Source of the DNA: Sphingomonas hankookensis
GTDB taxonomy: Bacteria; Pseudomonadota; Alphaproteobacteria; Sphingomonadales; Sphingomonadaceae
Direction of reading: 5' to 3'
DNA length: 64,000 nt
Assembly: GCF_022664465.1 (NCBI RefSeq)
Contig: NZ_JAKREV010000001.1
Location: forward strand, 744,001-808,000
Both the position numbers and the translations under genes were made by a program. The notes beneath the pieces were generated by a model. It searched no databases and was not told the DNA's origin. It worked only from the letters and a program-made list of their open reading frames with translations. Of the stretch, positions 42,576 through 51,665 are shown piece after piece. The stretch's first letter is position 1; each line of letters starts with the position of its first letter.

Positions 42576-43841
42576 ATGTCGCAGGCGACACGAATTTTGG
42601 CGGGACTGGGCGCGGGGCTGGCGCTGGGCATTGTCCTGGCGGGGCAATCGCCCGACACCGCACTATCGGGCATCGCCATTGCCGAACCGATCGGCACCGC
42701 ATGGCTGAACGCGCTGCGCATGACGATCGTCCCGCTGGTCGTCGCGCTGCTGATCACCGGCATCGCCCAGACGGCGGAGGCGGCGCGCGCCGGGCGGATC
42801 GCGACGCGATCGCTGCTGTTGTTCGTCATCATCCTGTGGACGTCGTCGGCGCTGGGCGCGCTGTTCACGCTGACGCTGCTCGACCTGTTCCCGCTGGGCA
42901 ATACCGCGGCGGAGGCGTTGCGCGCGACCTTCGGCACCGCCGCGCCCGCCGCGAAGGTCCCGCCGTTCACCGATTTCCTCGTCGCGATCGTGCCGACCAA
43001 TCCGGTGGCAGCGGCGGCGAACGACCAGTTCCTGCCGCTGATCCTGTTCACGCTGGTGTTCGGCTTTGCGCTGACCCGCCTGCCGCATGACAATCGCGGC
43101 GTGCTGGTGCGGCTGTTCCAGGCGATCGCCGACACGATGCTGATCGTCATCAACTGGGTGTTGTGGCTGGGCCCAATCGGCGTATTCGCGCTCGGCTATG
43201 TCGTCGGCGCGCGCGCGGGCACGGCGGCGTTCGGCGCGCTGGTCCATTATGTCCTGGTGCTGATGAGTGTCGGCCTCGGCATCTGGCTGCTCGCCTATCC
43301 GCTGGCGCGCTTCGGTGGGCGGGTGCCGATCGGCCGTTTCCTGAAGGCAACCGCCCCGGCGCAGGCGGTTGCGATCTCGACGCAGAGTTCGCTCGCCTCG
43401 CTGCCGGCGATGCTGAAGGGCGCTGGCGACGTCGGCGTGCCGGTGGCGACGTCGGGCGTGGTGCTGCCAATGGCGGTGGCGCTGTTCCGCGCTACCGGGC
43501 CGGCGATGAACCTTGGCGTCGCGCTGTACGTCGCGCATGTGTTCGGCGTGCCGCTCGGCGCCGGGCAGATCGCCGCCGGCATCGCCGCGGGTGCGATCAC
43601 GACGATGGGCGCGGCCAGCCTGCCCGGCCAGATCAGCTTCGTCTCCTCGATCGCGCCGATCGCGGTGGCGATGGGTGTGCCGGTCGAACCGCTCGCACTG
43701 CTGGTCGCGGTCGAAACGCTGCCGGATATCGTGCGGACGCTCGGCAACGTAACGATGAACGTCGCGGTGACTGCAACGATCGGGGAACGGGTCGGCGGGT
43801 CGGCGGTCAGCGAAGCGGATGTAATTCTGGCAGAGGGCTAA
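42576..43841 (+). CDS. Dicarboxylate/amino acid:cation symporter (DAACS)
   Basis: A 421-residue membrane carrier of the glutamate/aspartate/C4-dicarboxylate symporter family. It has about eight helices plus two re-entrant hairpins. ISTQSSLASLPAMLKGAGD near residue 270 is the Ser-rich first hairpin. VVLPMAVALFRATGPAMNLGVALYVAHVF near residue 300 stands where the NMDGT motif is usual, here altered to R-A-T-G-P. ASLPGQISFVSSIAPIAVAMGVP is the second hairpin. The altered NMDGT-like site suggests a different substrate or ion coupling from GltP. It is transcribed alone and flanked by a repeat. Confidence 0.88.
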   Translation: MSQATRILAGLGAGLALGIVLAGQSPDTALSGIAIAEPIGTAWLNALRMTIVPLVVALLITGIAQTAEAARAGRIATRSLLLFVIILWTSSALGALFTLTLLDLFPLGNTAAEALRATFGTAAPAAKVPPFTDFLVAIVPTNPVAAAANDQFLPLILFTLVFGFALTRLPHDNRGVLVRLFQAIADTMLIVINWVLWLGPIGVFALGYVVGARAGTAAFGALVHYVLVLMSVGLGIWLLAYPLARFGGRVPIGRFLKATAPAQAVAISTQSSLASLPAMLKGAGDVGVPVATSGVVLPMAVALFRATGPAMNLGVALYVAHVFGVPLGAGQIAAGIAAGAITTMGAASLPGQISFVSSIAPIAVAMGVPVEPLALLVAVETLPDIVRTLGNVTMNVAVTATIGERVGGSAVSEADVILAEG

Positions 43842-43993
43842 AATCCTCCCCGCTATGCGGGGAGGGGGACCATGCGCCGCATGGTGGAGGGGTGCCGCCG
43901 CAAACGCAGCCGTTCCGACGGTGGCGATGCCCCCTCCACCATCCGGCTACGCCGGACGGTCCCCCTCCCCATTCCATGGGAAGGATTTGGCCC
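43842..43993. repeat. Palindromic repeat, family C (copy 4)
   Basis: aaaatcctccccgctatgcg to cccattccatgggaaggatt, with the inner pair ggtggaggggtgcc and gatgccccctccacc. It lies between the convergent symporter and gor genes and ends at the gor stop codon. Confidence 0.8.
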
Positions 43994-45342
43994 TACTTCA
44001 TCAACACCAATTCTTCCGCCATCGTCGGATGCAGCGCGACCGTCTGGTCGAACGCTTCCTTCGTCAGCCCGGCCTTCACCGCGATCGCCGCCGCCTGCAA
44101 GATTTCCGGCGCATCCGGACCGATCATGTGCAGCCCCACGATCCGTCCGGTCGTCTCCTCGCAGATCATCTTGTACAGCGCGCGTTCGTTGCGCCCGGCC
44201 AGCACGTTCTTCATCGGGCGGAAGTCGGACAGGTACACCTTGACCGAGCCGAGCTTCGTCTTCGCCTCGCCCTCGGTCATGCCGACGCCCGCCATCGGCG
44301 GATGGCTGAACACCGCGCTCGGGATGCAGTCGTAATCGAGCGTCACGTCCTTGCCGCCATAGGTGCGGTCGGCGAACGCCTGTCCCTCGCGGATCGCTAC
44401 GGGGGTCAGCTGTACGCGGTTGGTCACGTCGCCGACCGCATAGATCGACGGGCAGGACGACTGCGCCTGCTCGTTGACCTTGACGGCGCCCTTGTCGTCC
44501 AGCTCGACGCCTGCGCTTTCCAGCCCCAGCCCGTCGGTATTCGGCACGCGCCCGGTCGCGAACATCACCATGTCGACCGTCACCGGTTCATGGTTCGACA
44601 TCTTGACCGTCAGGCAGCCATCCTCGCCCTTCTCGATCCCCTCGAACTCGGCGTGGAAGCGGAACTCGATGCCCTTGGTCATCGAAATCTGCAGCAGCCG
44701 GTCGCGGATCGATTCGTCATAGCCGCGCAGGATGACGTCGGTGCGGTTGATCAGGATGACATGCGCACCGAACTGGTGGAACACGCCCGCGAACTCGTTG
44801 GCGATATAGCCCGCGCCGGCGATCAGGATGCGCTTGGGGATGCCGTCGATATGGAACGCCTCGTTCGAGGTGATGCCATGCTCCGCGCCGGGGCACGACG
44901 GCACCGCCGGCTTCGCGCCGACCGCGATGAGGATGCGTTCGGCGGTAACTTCACGCCCGCCCGACAGCTTCACCGAATGCGGTCCGGTGACGGTCGCGCG
45001 CTCGTGGATGATCTCGACGCCGTGGTTTTCCAGCGTGCTCGTATAGGCGCCGTTGATCCGGTCGACCTCGGCCAGCACATTGTCGCGCAGCCGCTCCCAG
45101 CTGAAATTGCACTGCGCCGGCACGTCCCAGCCGAACGCGTTGGCATCGCGCAGATCCTCGGCAAAGTGCGCGCCGTACACCAGCAGCTTCTTCGGCACGC
45201 AGCCGCGAATGACGCAGGTCCCGCCGACGCGGTACTCCTCCGCCACCGCCACCTTCGCGCCATAAGCAGCCGACACGCGCGCCGCGCGCGTCCCGCCCGA
45301 TCCGGCGCCGATAACAAACAGGTCGTAGTCGTAATCGCTCAT
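43993..45342 (-). CDS. gor: Glutathione-disulfide reductase
   Basis: A 449-residue FAD/NADPH flavoenzyme that keeps glutathione reduced. FAD motif FVIGAGSGGTRAARV near residue 10, redox pair in GGTCVIRGCVPKK (Cys-43 and Cys-48), NADPH-binding LIAGAGYIANEFAGVF near 170, the ATGRVPNTDGL segment near 264, and the C-terminal HPTMAEEL with the catalytic His at about 438. The I-A-G-A-G-Y-I-A fingerprint fits glutathione rather than lipoamide enzymes. Its start overlaps the pgi stop by four bases, so pgi and gor share a transcript, linking NADPH supply to its use. Confidence 0.95.
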   Translation of the reverse strand: MSDYDYDLFVIGAGSGGTRAARVSAAYGAKVAVAEEYRVGGTCVIRGCVPKKLLVYGAHFAEDLRDANAFGWDVPAQCNFSWERLRDNVLAEVDRINGAYTSTLENHGVEIIHERATVTGPHSVKLSGGREVTAERILIAVGAKPAVPSCPGAEHGITSNEAFHIDGIPKRILIAGAGYIANEFAGVFHQFGAHVILINRTDVILRGYDESIRDRLLQISMTKGIEFRFHAEFEGIEKGEDGCLTVKMSNHEPVTVDMVMFATGRVPNTDGLGLESAGVELDDKGAVKVNEQAQSSCPSIYAVGDVTNRVQLTPVAIREGQAFADRTYGGKDVTLDYDCIPSAVFSHPPMAGVGMTEGEAKTKLGSVKVYLSDFRPMKNVLAGRNERALYKMICEETTGRIVGLHMIGPDAPEILQAAAIAVKAGLTKEAFDQTVALHPTMAEELVLMK

Positions 45343-46835
45343 GCAAGTCCTGCCCGTGCCAGAAGGTCGTTGGTCGATGCATCGAACGTCTGACCGCCCG
45401 CATCGGCTGCCTTCGCCATTTCTTTCCCCAGTTCGACGCCGAACTGGTCGAACGGATTGATCCCCAGCAGCGCCGCGTTCACGAACGTCCGCGCCTCGTA
45501 AAACGCGATCAGCGCCCCCAGCGTCCGCGCGTCGAGGTCCTTGAGCAGGATCGTCGACGACGGCCGATCGCCGGCATAGGCGCGCGCCGGATCGGCATTG
45601 CTCTTGCCCGCCATCAGCGCCGCGCCCTGCGCAAAGGCATTGAGCAGCAGCTGCCGGTGATGCGCCGGGTCGAGCGTATCGCCCGCCTCGACCACCGCGA
45701 CGAACTCCAGCGGCACGATCCGCGTGCCCTGATGCAGCAGCTGGAATACCGCGTGCTGCGCGTCGGTACCCACGCCACCCCAGGTGATCGCTGCCGAATT
45801 GCGCCCCAGCGGTTCGCCGGAAGCCGTCACCGACTTGCCGTTCGATTCCATCTCCAGCTGCTGGAGATACGACGGCAGCAACCGCAACCGCTCGTCATAG
45901 GCAAAGGTCGCGCGCGTCTCGCACCCGCGCACCTGCGAATAATACAGGTCGGCAAAGGCGGCCAGTACCGGGGCGTTCTTCGCCGGCTCGGTCAGCCGGA
46001 AATGCCGGTCCATCTCGGCTGCGCCCTCCAGCAGTTCCTCATAGGCCTGGAACCCCAGCGCCAGCGCGAACGGAAAGCCCAATGTCGACCATAGCGAATA
46101 GCGCCCGCCGACCGACTCGGCGAAGGGCAGCACGCGGGTTTCGTCGACGCCCCATTCCACTGCCTTGTCCGGCGACGCGGTCAGCGCGATCACCCGGCCG
46201 AACGGGTCCTCGACCCCGCCTTCGCGCATCCACGCCATCGCCGATTCGGCGTTGAGCATCGTCTCGGTCGTGGTGAAGGTTTTCGACGCCACGACCAGCA
46301 GCGTGGCTGCGGGATCGAAGCCCTTCACGGCTTCCTCCATCGCCACGCCGTCGACGTTCGACACGATCGCCACGTCATACTTGTCCTCGTCGCGGCCCAG
46401 CGCGTCGAAGATCAGGTCTGGGCCGAGCGCCGACCCGCCAATGCCGACGTGCAGGATGTGGCGGACGGGGCCGAACGCGTCGGCCTCGATCGCGTCGATC
46501 ACCTGCCGCATCCGCGCCTGGAACGCGCGTGCCTGCGCCACATCGTCGGGATTACCCTCGCCCCGCTCGGCGGTATGCGTGGCGGCGCGCCCTTCGGTCA
46601 CGTTGACGACCTGGCCCGCGAACAGCGCATCGCGCTTGGCGGCCAGTTCCATCGTCGCGGCCAATCCGGTGAACGCCTCGATCGCAGCGTCGTCGAGATG
46701 CGTCTTGGCGAAATCGAAATGCACGGCCCCGACATCGACGGTCAGCTTGGCCAGCCGATCGGGATCGTTCGCGAACAATTCGGTGAGCTTCGTGCTGCCA
46801 AGCCCCTCGATCGCGGACCAGTCCTGCATCGCCAT
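45339..46835 (-). CDS. pgi: Glucose-6-phosphate isomerase
   Basis: A 498-residue enzyme interconverting glucose-6-phosphate and fructose-6-phosphate. Motifs: HVGIGGSALGPDL near residue 128, ASKTFTTTETMLNA near 188, PFAESVGGRYSLWSTLGFP near 240, and the catalytic Glu/His region SNGKSVTASGEPL followed by WGGVGTDAQHAVFQLLHQG near 350. The C-terminal segment GALIAFYEARTFVNAALLGINPFDQFGVELGK is the second signature. In sphingomonads, which use the Entner-Doudoroff path, Pgi mainly runs towards sugar synthesis. It is the first gene of a pair with gor. Confidence 0.97.
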   Translation of the reverse strand: MAMQDWSAIEGLGSTKLTELFANDPDRLAKLTVDVGAVHFDFAKTHLDDAAIEAFTGLAATMELAAKRDALFAGQVVNVTEGRAATHTAERGEGNPDDVAQARAFQARMRQVIDAIEADAFGPVRHILHVGIGGSALGPDLIFDALGRDEDKYDVAIVSNVDGVAMEEAVKGFDPAATLLVVASKTFTTTETMLNAESAMAWMREGGVEDPFGRVIALTASPDKAVEWGVDETRVLPFAESVGGRYSLWSTLGFPFALALGFQAYEELLEGAAEMDRHFRLTEPAKNAPVLAAFADLYYSQVRGCETRATFAYDERLRLLPSYLQQLEMESNGKSVTASGEPLGRNSAAITWGGVGTDAQHAVFQLLHQGTRIVPLEFVAVVEAGDTLDPAHHRQLLLNAFAQGAALMAGKSNADPARAYAGDRPSSTILLKDLDARTLGALIAFYEARTFVNAALLGINPFDQFGVELGKEMAKAADAGGQTFDASTNDLLARAGLA

Positions 46836-46966
46836 ATCGTCCCTCGTCTTGTCGTCGGTTAGGATGCGGGCAGCCCTAGAGCGGGGACCGGGGGCAGGTC
46901 CACTCCCTTATATCGTCATGCCAGCGCAGGCTGGCATCTCCCTGCGCATCACGGTACGCCAGCCCG

Positions 46967-47254
46967 ATGCGCGGCGGCTGGACCTACATCATGGCGAACC
47001 GCCCGTTCGGCATGACCTATGTCGGGGTCACCGCGAACCTTGCCGCTCGTGCGTGGCAGCATCGGCGGGACGAGGGTTCGGCCTATTGCCGGAAGTACGG
47101 GATCAGAATGCTGGTGCTCGCGGAACTGCATGACGGCATCGAAACCGCCGTCCGGCGCGAGAAAGCGCTGAAGGCGTGGCAAACGGAATGGAAGCACCGG
47201 CTGATCACCGAGTCGAACCCGGAGTGGCGGGATTTGTTCGACGATATCGTGTAA
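46967..47254 (+). CDS. GIY-YIG nuclease family protein
   Basis: A 95-residue single-domain protein of the UPF0213/YhbQ-like GIY-YIG group. WTYIMANRPFGMTYVGVT replaces the G-I-Y/Y-I-G strands. The Arg in AARAWQHRRDEG near residue 28, the Tyr-containing YGIRMLVLAE, and the catalytic Glu in AVRREKALKAWQTEWK near residue 65 are present. Such small proteins act on nucleic acids, but their physiological role is unclear. The ATG at 46967 is needed to keep the first strand; 46991 would delete it. Divergent from pgi. Confidence 0.88.
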   Translation: MRGGWTYIMANRPFGMTYVGVTANLAARAWQHRRDEGSAYCRKYGIRMLVLAELHDGIETAVRREKALKAWQTEWKHRLITESNPEWRDLFDDIV

Positions 47255-47255
47255 G

Positions 47256-47344
47256 CCGCGGGAGACCCCAGCCTTCGCTGGGGTGACGATATTTGGATAA
47301 TCCTACCCAAACGTCACCCCAGCGAAGGCTGGGGTCTCCCGCGG
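47256..47344. repeat. Near-perfect inverted repeat, family B (copy 2)
   Basis: ccgcgggagaccccagcctt ... gggtgacg is mirrored exactly by cgtcacccc ... ggctggggtctcccgcgg around a short AT-rich centre. This is the best-preserved family B copy. It lies just after the GIY-YIG gene and before lepB. Confidence 0.85.
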
Positions 47345-47406
47345 CTCTTGCCCGACCGCCCAACAAGCATCCCCCAACCCGCTTGACGCCTCGCCCCGTC
47401 GCACGC

Positions 47407-48258
47407 ATGGCTCACCCCATGGCTCTCGACCCCGTCCCGGCTGCCCCCACGCCGACTCCGCCCGCGCCTGCCTCCAAGCCGAAGCGTTCGGAGGGGGCGG
47501 ACCTGATGGTCTTCCTGCTGAAGCTGGCGATCGTAGTGTTCATCATCCGATCGTTCCTGTTCTCGCCCTTCTCGATTCCCTCAGGGTCGATGCAGCCGCG
47601 GCTGCTGATCGGCGACTATCTGTTCATCACCAAATGGAATTACGGCTATTCGCGCTACTCGCTGCCATGGGGCGTGCCGCTGATCCCCGGCCGCATCCTG
47701 CCGCGCACGCCCGCGCGCGGTGACGTGGTGGTGTTCAAGGCACCGCCGACCGCCAAGCAGGACTATATCAAGCGCGTGATCGGCATCCCTGGCGACACGG
47801 TGCAGATGCGCGGCGGACAGCTGTTCCTGAACGGTAAGGCGATCCCGAAGCAGCGGATGCCCGATTTCGTCGTGCCGGTATCGCCCAACACCGACTGCGA
47901 CTCCATGTTCCAGCGCGTCGTCGCGGAGAAGCCGGTCTGCGCCTATCCGCAGTTCCGCGAGACGCTGCCCGGCGGCAAGAGCTACAACGTGCTCGACCTC
48001 GGCACGACCGAGGCCGACGATACCGGCGTGTTCACCGTGCCCGCCGGCCATGCGTTCCTGATGGGCGACAATCGCGACGACAGCGCCGACAGCCGTTTCC
48101 CGGCGCGCGAAGGCGGCGGCATCGGCATCGTTCCGCTGGAGAATATCGAGGGCAAGGCCGTGGTGAACTTCTTCTCGACCGACGGGTCGGCGCAGTGGCT
48201 GCTGCCATGGACATGGGTATCGGCGGCGCGGTGGCACCGGATCGGGGAAGGCTTCTGA
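47407..48258 (+). CDS. lepB: Signal peptidase I
   Basis: A 283-residue inner-membrane serine protease that removes signal peptides. After a Pro/Ala-rich cytoplasmic N-terminus, one helix (about residues 33-53) leads to the catalytic-Ser box SPFSIPSGSMQP with Ser-61. The catalytic Lys is in DYIKRVIGIPGD near residue 120, and the last box is MGDNRDDSADSR near 220. Two start codons are possible (47407 and 47419); the first adds four residues. It is followed at once by rnc, the usual bacterial arrangement with lepB. Confidence 0.95.
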   Translation: MAHPMALDPVPAAPTPTPPAPASKPKRSEGADLMVFLLKLAIVVFIIRSFLFSPFSIPSGSMQPRLLIGDYLFITKWNYGYSRYSLPWGVPLIPGRILPRTPARGDVVVFKAPPTAKQDYIKRVIGIPGDTVQMRGGQLFLNGKAIPKQRMPDFVVPVSPNTDCDSMFQRVVAEKPVCAYPQFRETLPGGKSYNVLDLGTTEADDTGVFTVPAGHAFLMGDNRDDSADSRFPAREGGGIGIVPLENIEGKAVVNFFSTDGSAQWLLPWTWVSAARWHRIGEGF

Positions 48259-48923
48259 GCGACGCCCTGTCCCGCTGGGTCGAAACGGCGCTCGGCCGTG
48301 CCCCAACCCGGATCGACGATTATGCGCGGGCGCTGACCCATGGCAGCACCGCGAAGGCGACCTATGAGCGGCTCGAATTCCTCGGCGACCGCGTCCTCGG
48401 CCTGTCCGTCGCCGAATGGCTCTACGACCGGTTTCCCTCCGAAACCGAAGGCGCGCTGTCGAAACGCTTCAACGCGCTGGTGACCGGCGCGGTCTGTGCC
48501 GAAATCGCGCGCGGCATCGGCGTCGTGCCGCATCTGAAACTCGGCAAGCAGGCGCGCGACGACGGCGCGGGCGACAGCGACAATGTGCTGGGCGACGTGA
48601 TGGAGGCGCTGATCGGTGCCTTCTATCTCGACCACGGCCACGACGCCGCGCGCGACCTCGTCCGCCGCCTGTGGGGTTCGCGGATCGACGCGCAGCTGCG
48701 CGTGCCGCGCCACCCCAAATCGGCGCTGCAGGAATGGGCCGCCGCCCACAACCGCCGCCCGCCCGAATATGCGATCGTCGACAAAAGCGGCCCCGGCCAC
48801 GCCCCGCGCTTCACCGTCCGGGTGAGCGTCGGCAAGCTCGCCACGGCGGAAGCGACCGGCACGTCGAAACAGGATGCCGAAACGGCCGCGGCGACCGCGC
48901 TGCTGACGCAGTTGGGCGGGTAG
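48207..48923 (+). CDS. rnc: Ribonuclease III
   Basis: A protein of about 220-238 residues cleaving double-stranded RNA in rRNA and mRNA processing. The catalytic signature ERLEFLGDRVLGLSVAE near residue 54 holds the metal-binding Glu/Asp. DVMEALIGAFYLDHG near residue 132 gives the second acidic pair. The last 70 residues (HPKSALQEWAA to TAAATALLTQLGG) are the dsRNA-binding domain. The frame overlaps the end of lepB and the exact start is uncertain: ATG 48207, GTG 48231, or a start just at the lepB stop. The homology begins near RWVETALGR, so a late start is possible. Confidence 0.93.
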   Translation: MDMGIGGAVAPDRGRLLSDALSRWVETALGRAPTRIDDYARALTHGSTAKATYERLEFLGDRVLGLSVAEWLYDRFPSETEGALSKRFNALVTGAVCAEIARGIGVVPHLKLGKQARDDGAGDSDNVLGDVMEALIGAFYLDHGHDAARDLVRRLWGSRIDAQLRVPRHPKSALQEWAAAHNRRPPEYAIVDKSGPGHAPRFTVRVSVGKLATAEATGTSKQDAETAAATALLTQLGG

Positions 48924-49002
48924 TGGCAGGGATGGTCGCCAAATAAACCCGTCATCCCGGCGCAGACTGGGGCGACGTACGCGGTGGAGCCCTAGTTCCA
49001 CC

Positions 49003-49036
49003 CGTCATTCCCGCGAAGGCGGGAATCCATACACGC
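49003..49036. repeat. Half copy of the family A palindromic repeat
   Basis: gtcattcccgcgaaggcggg followed by aatccatacacgc is the left half of the family A repeat. Bases 48924-49173 between rnc and the next gene otherwise hold only GC-rich hairpin fragments, such as gtcatcccggcgcagac at 48951, and no supported gene. Confidence 0.65.
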
Positions 49037-49173
49037 CAACGCTGCGACATGATCGGCAACGGCGGCGCCCTTCTGCCCCGGCAGGAGTGACGAAACCGGG
49101 GGGAACGACGTCCCGACGCTCGTCACCTGCCAACAACAGGCACTCCGCCCGGACGCCAGCCTAGACAGACCCT

Positions 49174-49635
49174 CTACTTCGCCCCAGTCTGCTTCTCGAA
49201 CTCGGCCTTGGTCACGTTCAGCACCAGCTTGCCCGCCGTCTTGCCGAACACGTCGGCCGGCACCATTGCCCGCGCACTGCCCGACAGCAGCTGTACCCCT
49301 TCAGGCTTCACTGCCTCGATCGATCCGATCGTGACCCCGGCAATGTCATAGACCTGCGCCCCGACCTTCAAATCGGCCGCGGTCGCCGCGATCACCTGGT
49401 TCGCATTGCGCCGCGACGGCCGGCGACCGGTGGTCGTCCCGGCCTCGTCGCGGATTTGATCGAGCGCGAATTGCTGGTCGCGATCGGCGTTGACGCTGCG
49501 CGACGTGTCGTTGCCGGTCGCGGTTTCGTTGGGAGTGCCCGGACTGTTCGCCGTCTGCGCCGACGCGGCCGCTCCGCACAGCGCCAGAGATGCGGCGCAC
49601 AACACCAATCTGCCCATCACCCAACTGATAGCCAT
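49174..49635 (-). CDS. Secreted protein with a PRC-barrel-like domain
   Basis: A 153-residue exported protein. The signal peptide (about 1-27, ending AAASAQ) is followed by a polar Thr/Asn/Asp-rich stretch. The C-terminal half (LKVGAQVYDIAGVTIGSIEAV and following) resembles a PRC-barrel: a start of V-Y-D-x-x-G-x-x-I-G-x-I. Such domains occur in envelope and photosynthetic-reaction proteins. The role is unknown. The short form here is common as a hypothetical protein in sphingomonads. Confidence 0.7.
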   Translation of the reverse strand: MAISWVMGRLVLCAASLALCGAAASAQTANSPGTPNETATGNDTSRSVNADRDQQFALDQIRDEAGTTTGRRPSRRNANQVIAATAADLKVGAQVYDIAGVTIGSIEAVKPEGVQLLSGSARAMVPADVFGKTAGKLVLNVTKAEFEKQTGAK

Positions 49636-49683
49636 CTGCTCTCTCCCGACCCGCCGGTCTGCCGCGGCGTGTTCGCGCTAACA

Positions 49684-50397
49684 CTACCCCGCGGCTTGCC
49701 GTGCGCCAAGACCCCAGCGCCCGCCCAACATGCGCAGCTCGATCCGCCACCACCCGATCGCCCACAGCGAACCGAACAGCCATCCGGCCAGCACGTCGCT
49801 GGGCCAGTGCACGCCCAGATAGACCCGGCTCATCCCGATCGCGACGACCAGCATCGCAGCGGCAGCGATCGCGAAGGCGCGCGCCGCCGGCTGGCGCAGC
49901 AGCGGCCAGGCGAGCGTCGCCAGCGTCAGGTACACGATCGCCGAATTGGCGGCATGACCACTCGGGAAACTGTTCGACGTCTCCGCCATCAGGTGCGGGA
50001 CCAGGTCGGGACGGGTCCGCGCGACCGCCTGCTTGAACAGGACGTTGCCCCAACTCCCGCTGGCGCAGGCAAGCGCGACCAGCGCGCCCGTCCGCCACCG
50101 CCCGGCACTGGCGAGCAGCAGCGCGACGAACGCCACGACGAGGGTCAGCACGGTGGTACTGCCCAGCGCCGTCACGTCGCGCACCATCGACGTGAACCGC
50201 TCCGACCCGATCGGTGCGCCGTCAATCCCGCGCAGCGCGAGCAGCAACCGCCGGTCGAACGCGAAGGTGTCGCCCTGTACCACCCGCTCCGCGAGCACGA
50301 ACAGCAGCGACAGCACGCCCAGCGCCGCGGCGATGCCGACGATGCTCCACGGTACGTGGCGGGAGGGGCGGGGTTCGGGGCGAAGCGTTTGCACCAT
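49684..50397 (-). CDS. PAP2-family membrane phosphatase
   Basis: A 237-residue membrane protein with about six helices and the three-part PAP2 signature: KQAVARTRPD near residue 110, NSFPSGHAANSAIV near 130, and SRVYLGVHWPSDVLAG near 190, which hold the catalytic Lys/Arg, His and His/Asp. Members dephosphorylate lipid phosphates or undecaprenyl diphosphate. I start at MVQTL (50397, ATG); a TTG 42 bases upstream gives a longer version. Divergent from the DUF3617 gene. Confidence 0.88.
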   Translation of the reverse strand: MVQTLRPEPRPSRHVPWSIVGIAAALGVLSLLFVLAERVVQGDTFAFDRRLLLALRGIDGAPIGSERFTSMVRDVTALGSTTVLTLVVAFVALLLASAGRWRTGALVALACASGSWGNVLFKQAVARTRPDLVPHLMAETSNSFPSGHAANSAIVYLTLATLAWPLLRQPAARAFAIAAAAMLVVAIGMSRVYLGVHWPSDVLAGWLFGSLWAIGWWRIELRMLGGRWGLGARQAAG

Positions 50398-50507
50398 GGC
50401 CAACCGAACGCAGCATATCGCCAAAATACCCTTTCGCAACCGGAACGGTATCCTGGCGGTTTGGGTGTCGTACCCGGCAACCGGGACGCACTGGACAGGA
50501 GAATGTC

Positions 50508-51041
50508 GTGAACAAGCTCATCCCCCTTACCCTGGTCGGCGCGCTGGCGCTGGGCGCCTGCGGTGATCGGAAGACCGGGTCGACCACGCTGACCAGCAAC
50601 TCGGCGACCGGCGAGGTCACCACGTCCGAAACCGGCGCGGGTGCGGAAACGCCGCAGCTGCAACCCGGCAAATGGGAAGTACGCACGCAGGTCAGCGACC
50701 TGAAGATGGCGAACATGCCCAAGGGGATGCCCGCCAACCCGCCCGCGCAGACCACCAGCGTCTGCATCACGCCCGAACAGGCGTCGAAGGGGCCGGCGGA
50801 CATGCTGAAACAGGCCGGGGCCGATTGCACCGCGACCAGCAACAGCTTTGCGGGTGGCAAGATCGAGAGCGACGTCGCCTGCAAGATGCCGGGCAACACG
50901 CAGATGACCGGCAAGACCACCGGCACTTTCACCCCCACCAGCTTCACCACCGACCAGCAGATGGAAATGACCGGCGCGATGACCATGTCGCAAAAGGTGC
51001 ATGTCGAAGGACGCCGCACCGGCGAATGCGACGCCAAGTAA
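50508..51041 (+). CDS. DUF3617 lipoprotein
   Basis: A 177-residue protein with a lipoprotein signal: LIPLTLVGALALGAC, lipidated Cys at about residue 18. A Thr/Ser/Gly-rich linker leads to the DUF3617 domain. LQPGKWEVRTQVSDLKMANMP is the typical opening (G-x-W-E), TSVCITPEQASKG carries a Cys, and DVACKMPGNTQMTGKTTGTF continues it. The start is the GTG at 50508, with an aggaga ribosome site seven bases away. Function unknown; found mostly in proteobacterial envelopes. Confidence 0.85.
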   Translation: MNKLIPLTLVGALALGACGDRKTGSTTLTSNSATGEVTTSETGAGAETPQLQPGKWEVRTQVSDLKMANMPKGMPANPPAQTTSVCITPEQASKGPADMLKQAGADCTATSNSFAGGKIESDVACKMPGNTQMTGKTTGTFTPTSFTTDQQMEMTGAMTMSQKVHVEGRRTGECDAK

Positions 51042-51075
51042 CGGCAAACGCTATTGAATCCCGGCGGCGCGGAGG

Positions 51076-51151
<76 letters not shown>

Positions 51152-51166
51152 ACGAAGCCCCCGCCC

Positions 51167-51643
51167 CTAGTCACGCGGACGGGCGCGGTCAACCATGTGG
51201 TGCAGCTGGCGGACGGTACGCCCGCTGACCGGGTCGCGCCAGTCGGGTGCGACATGCCGCAGCGGCCGCAGAACGAACAGCCGCTCGCGAAACGCGATAT
51301 GCGGCACGCACAGCCCGGGGCCATGCCAGCTGCCCCCCGACCACAGGATGATATCGAGGTCGATCACCCGCGATCCCCAGCGCCTCCCGCGCCGCCGGCC
51401 GAAGCTGCGCTCGACGGCCTTCAACTGCGCGAGCATATCGGGCGGCGACAGCGACGTATCCAACAACAGCACGCTATTGGCATAGCGGCGCAGCGACGGC
51501 CCCAACGGTGCGCTGCCCATGATCGGCGCGACCGCGCGCACCCCGTCCAGCGCGGCGATGGCGGCGCGGACTTCCGCGACCGGACCGCCGTGCCGGCCCG
51601 GCCGGTTCGAACCGATCGCAATCGCATAGGTTGAGGTCGCCAT
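51167..51643 (-). CDS. folK: HPPK (2-amino-4-hydroxy-6-hydroxymethyldihydropteridine diphosphokinase)
   Basis: A 158-residue kinase that activates the pterin for folate synthesis, the step before FolP. IAIGSNRPGRHGGPVAEV at the start, then LLLDTSLSPPDMLAQLKAVE near residue 60, the catalytic RWGSRVIDLDIILWSG near residue 87, and CVPHIAFRERLFVLRPL near 112 are all present. The Asp pair DLD binds magnesium. It is transcribed next to tRNA-Lys and divergent from the uracil-DNA glycosylase. folP lies 14 kb away. Confidence 0.94.
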   Translation of the reverse strand: MATSTYAIAIGSNRPGRHGGPVAEVRAAIAALDGVRAVAPIMGSAPLGPSLRRYANSVLLLDTSLSPPDMLAQLKAVERSFGRRRGRRWGSRVIDLDIILWSGGSWHGPGLCVPHIAFRERLFVLRPLRHVAPDWRDPVSGRTVRQLHHMVDRARPRD

Positions 51644-51665
51644 CGCCTGCGCCTATCGGCTGGCG

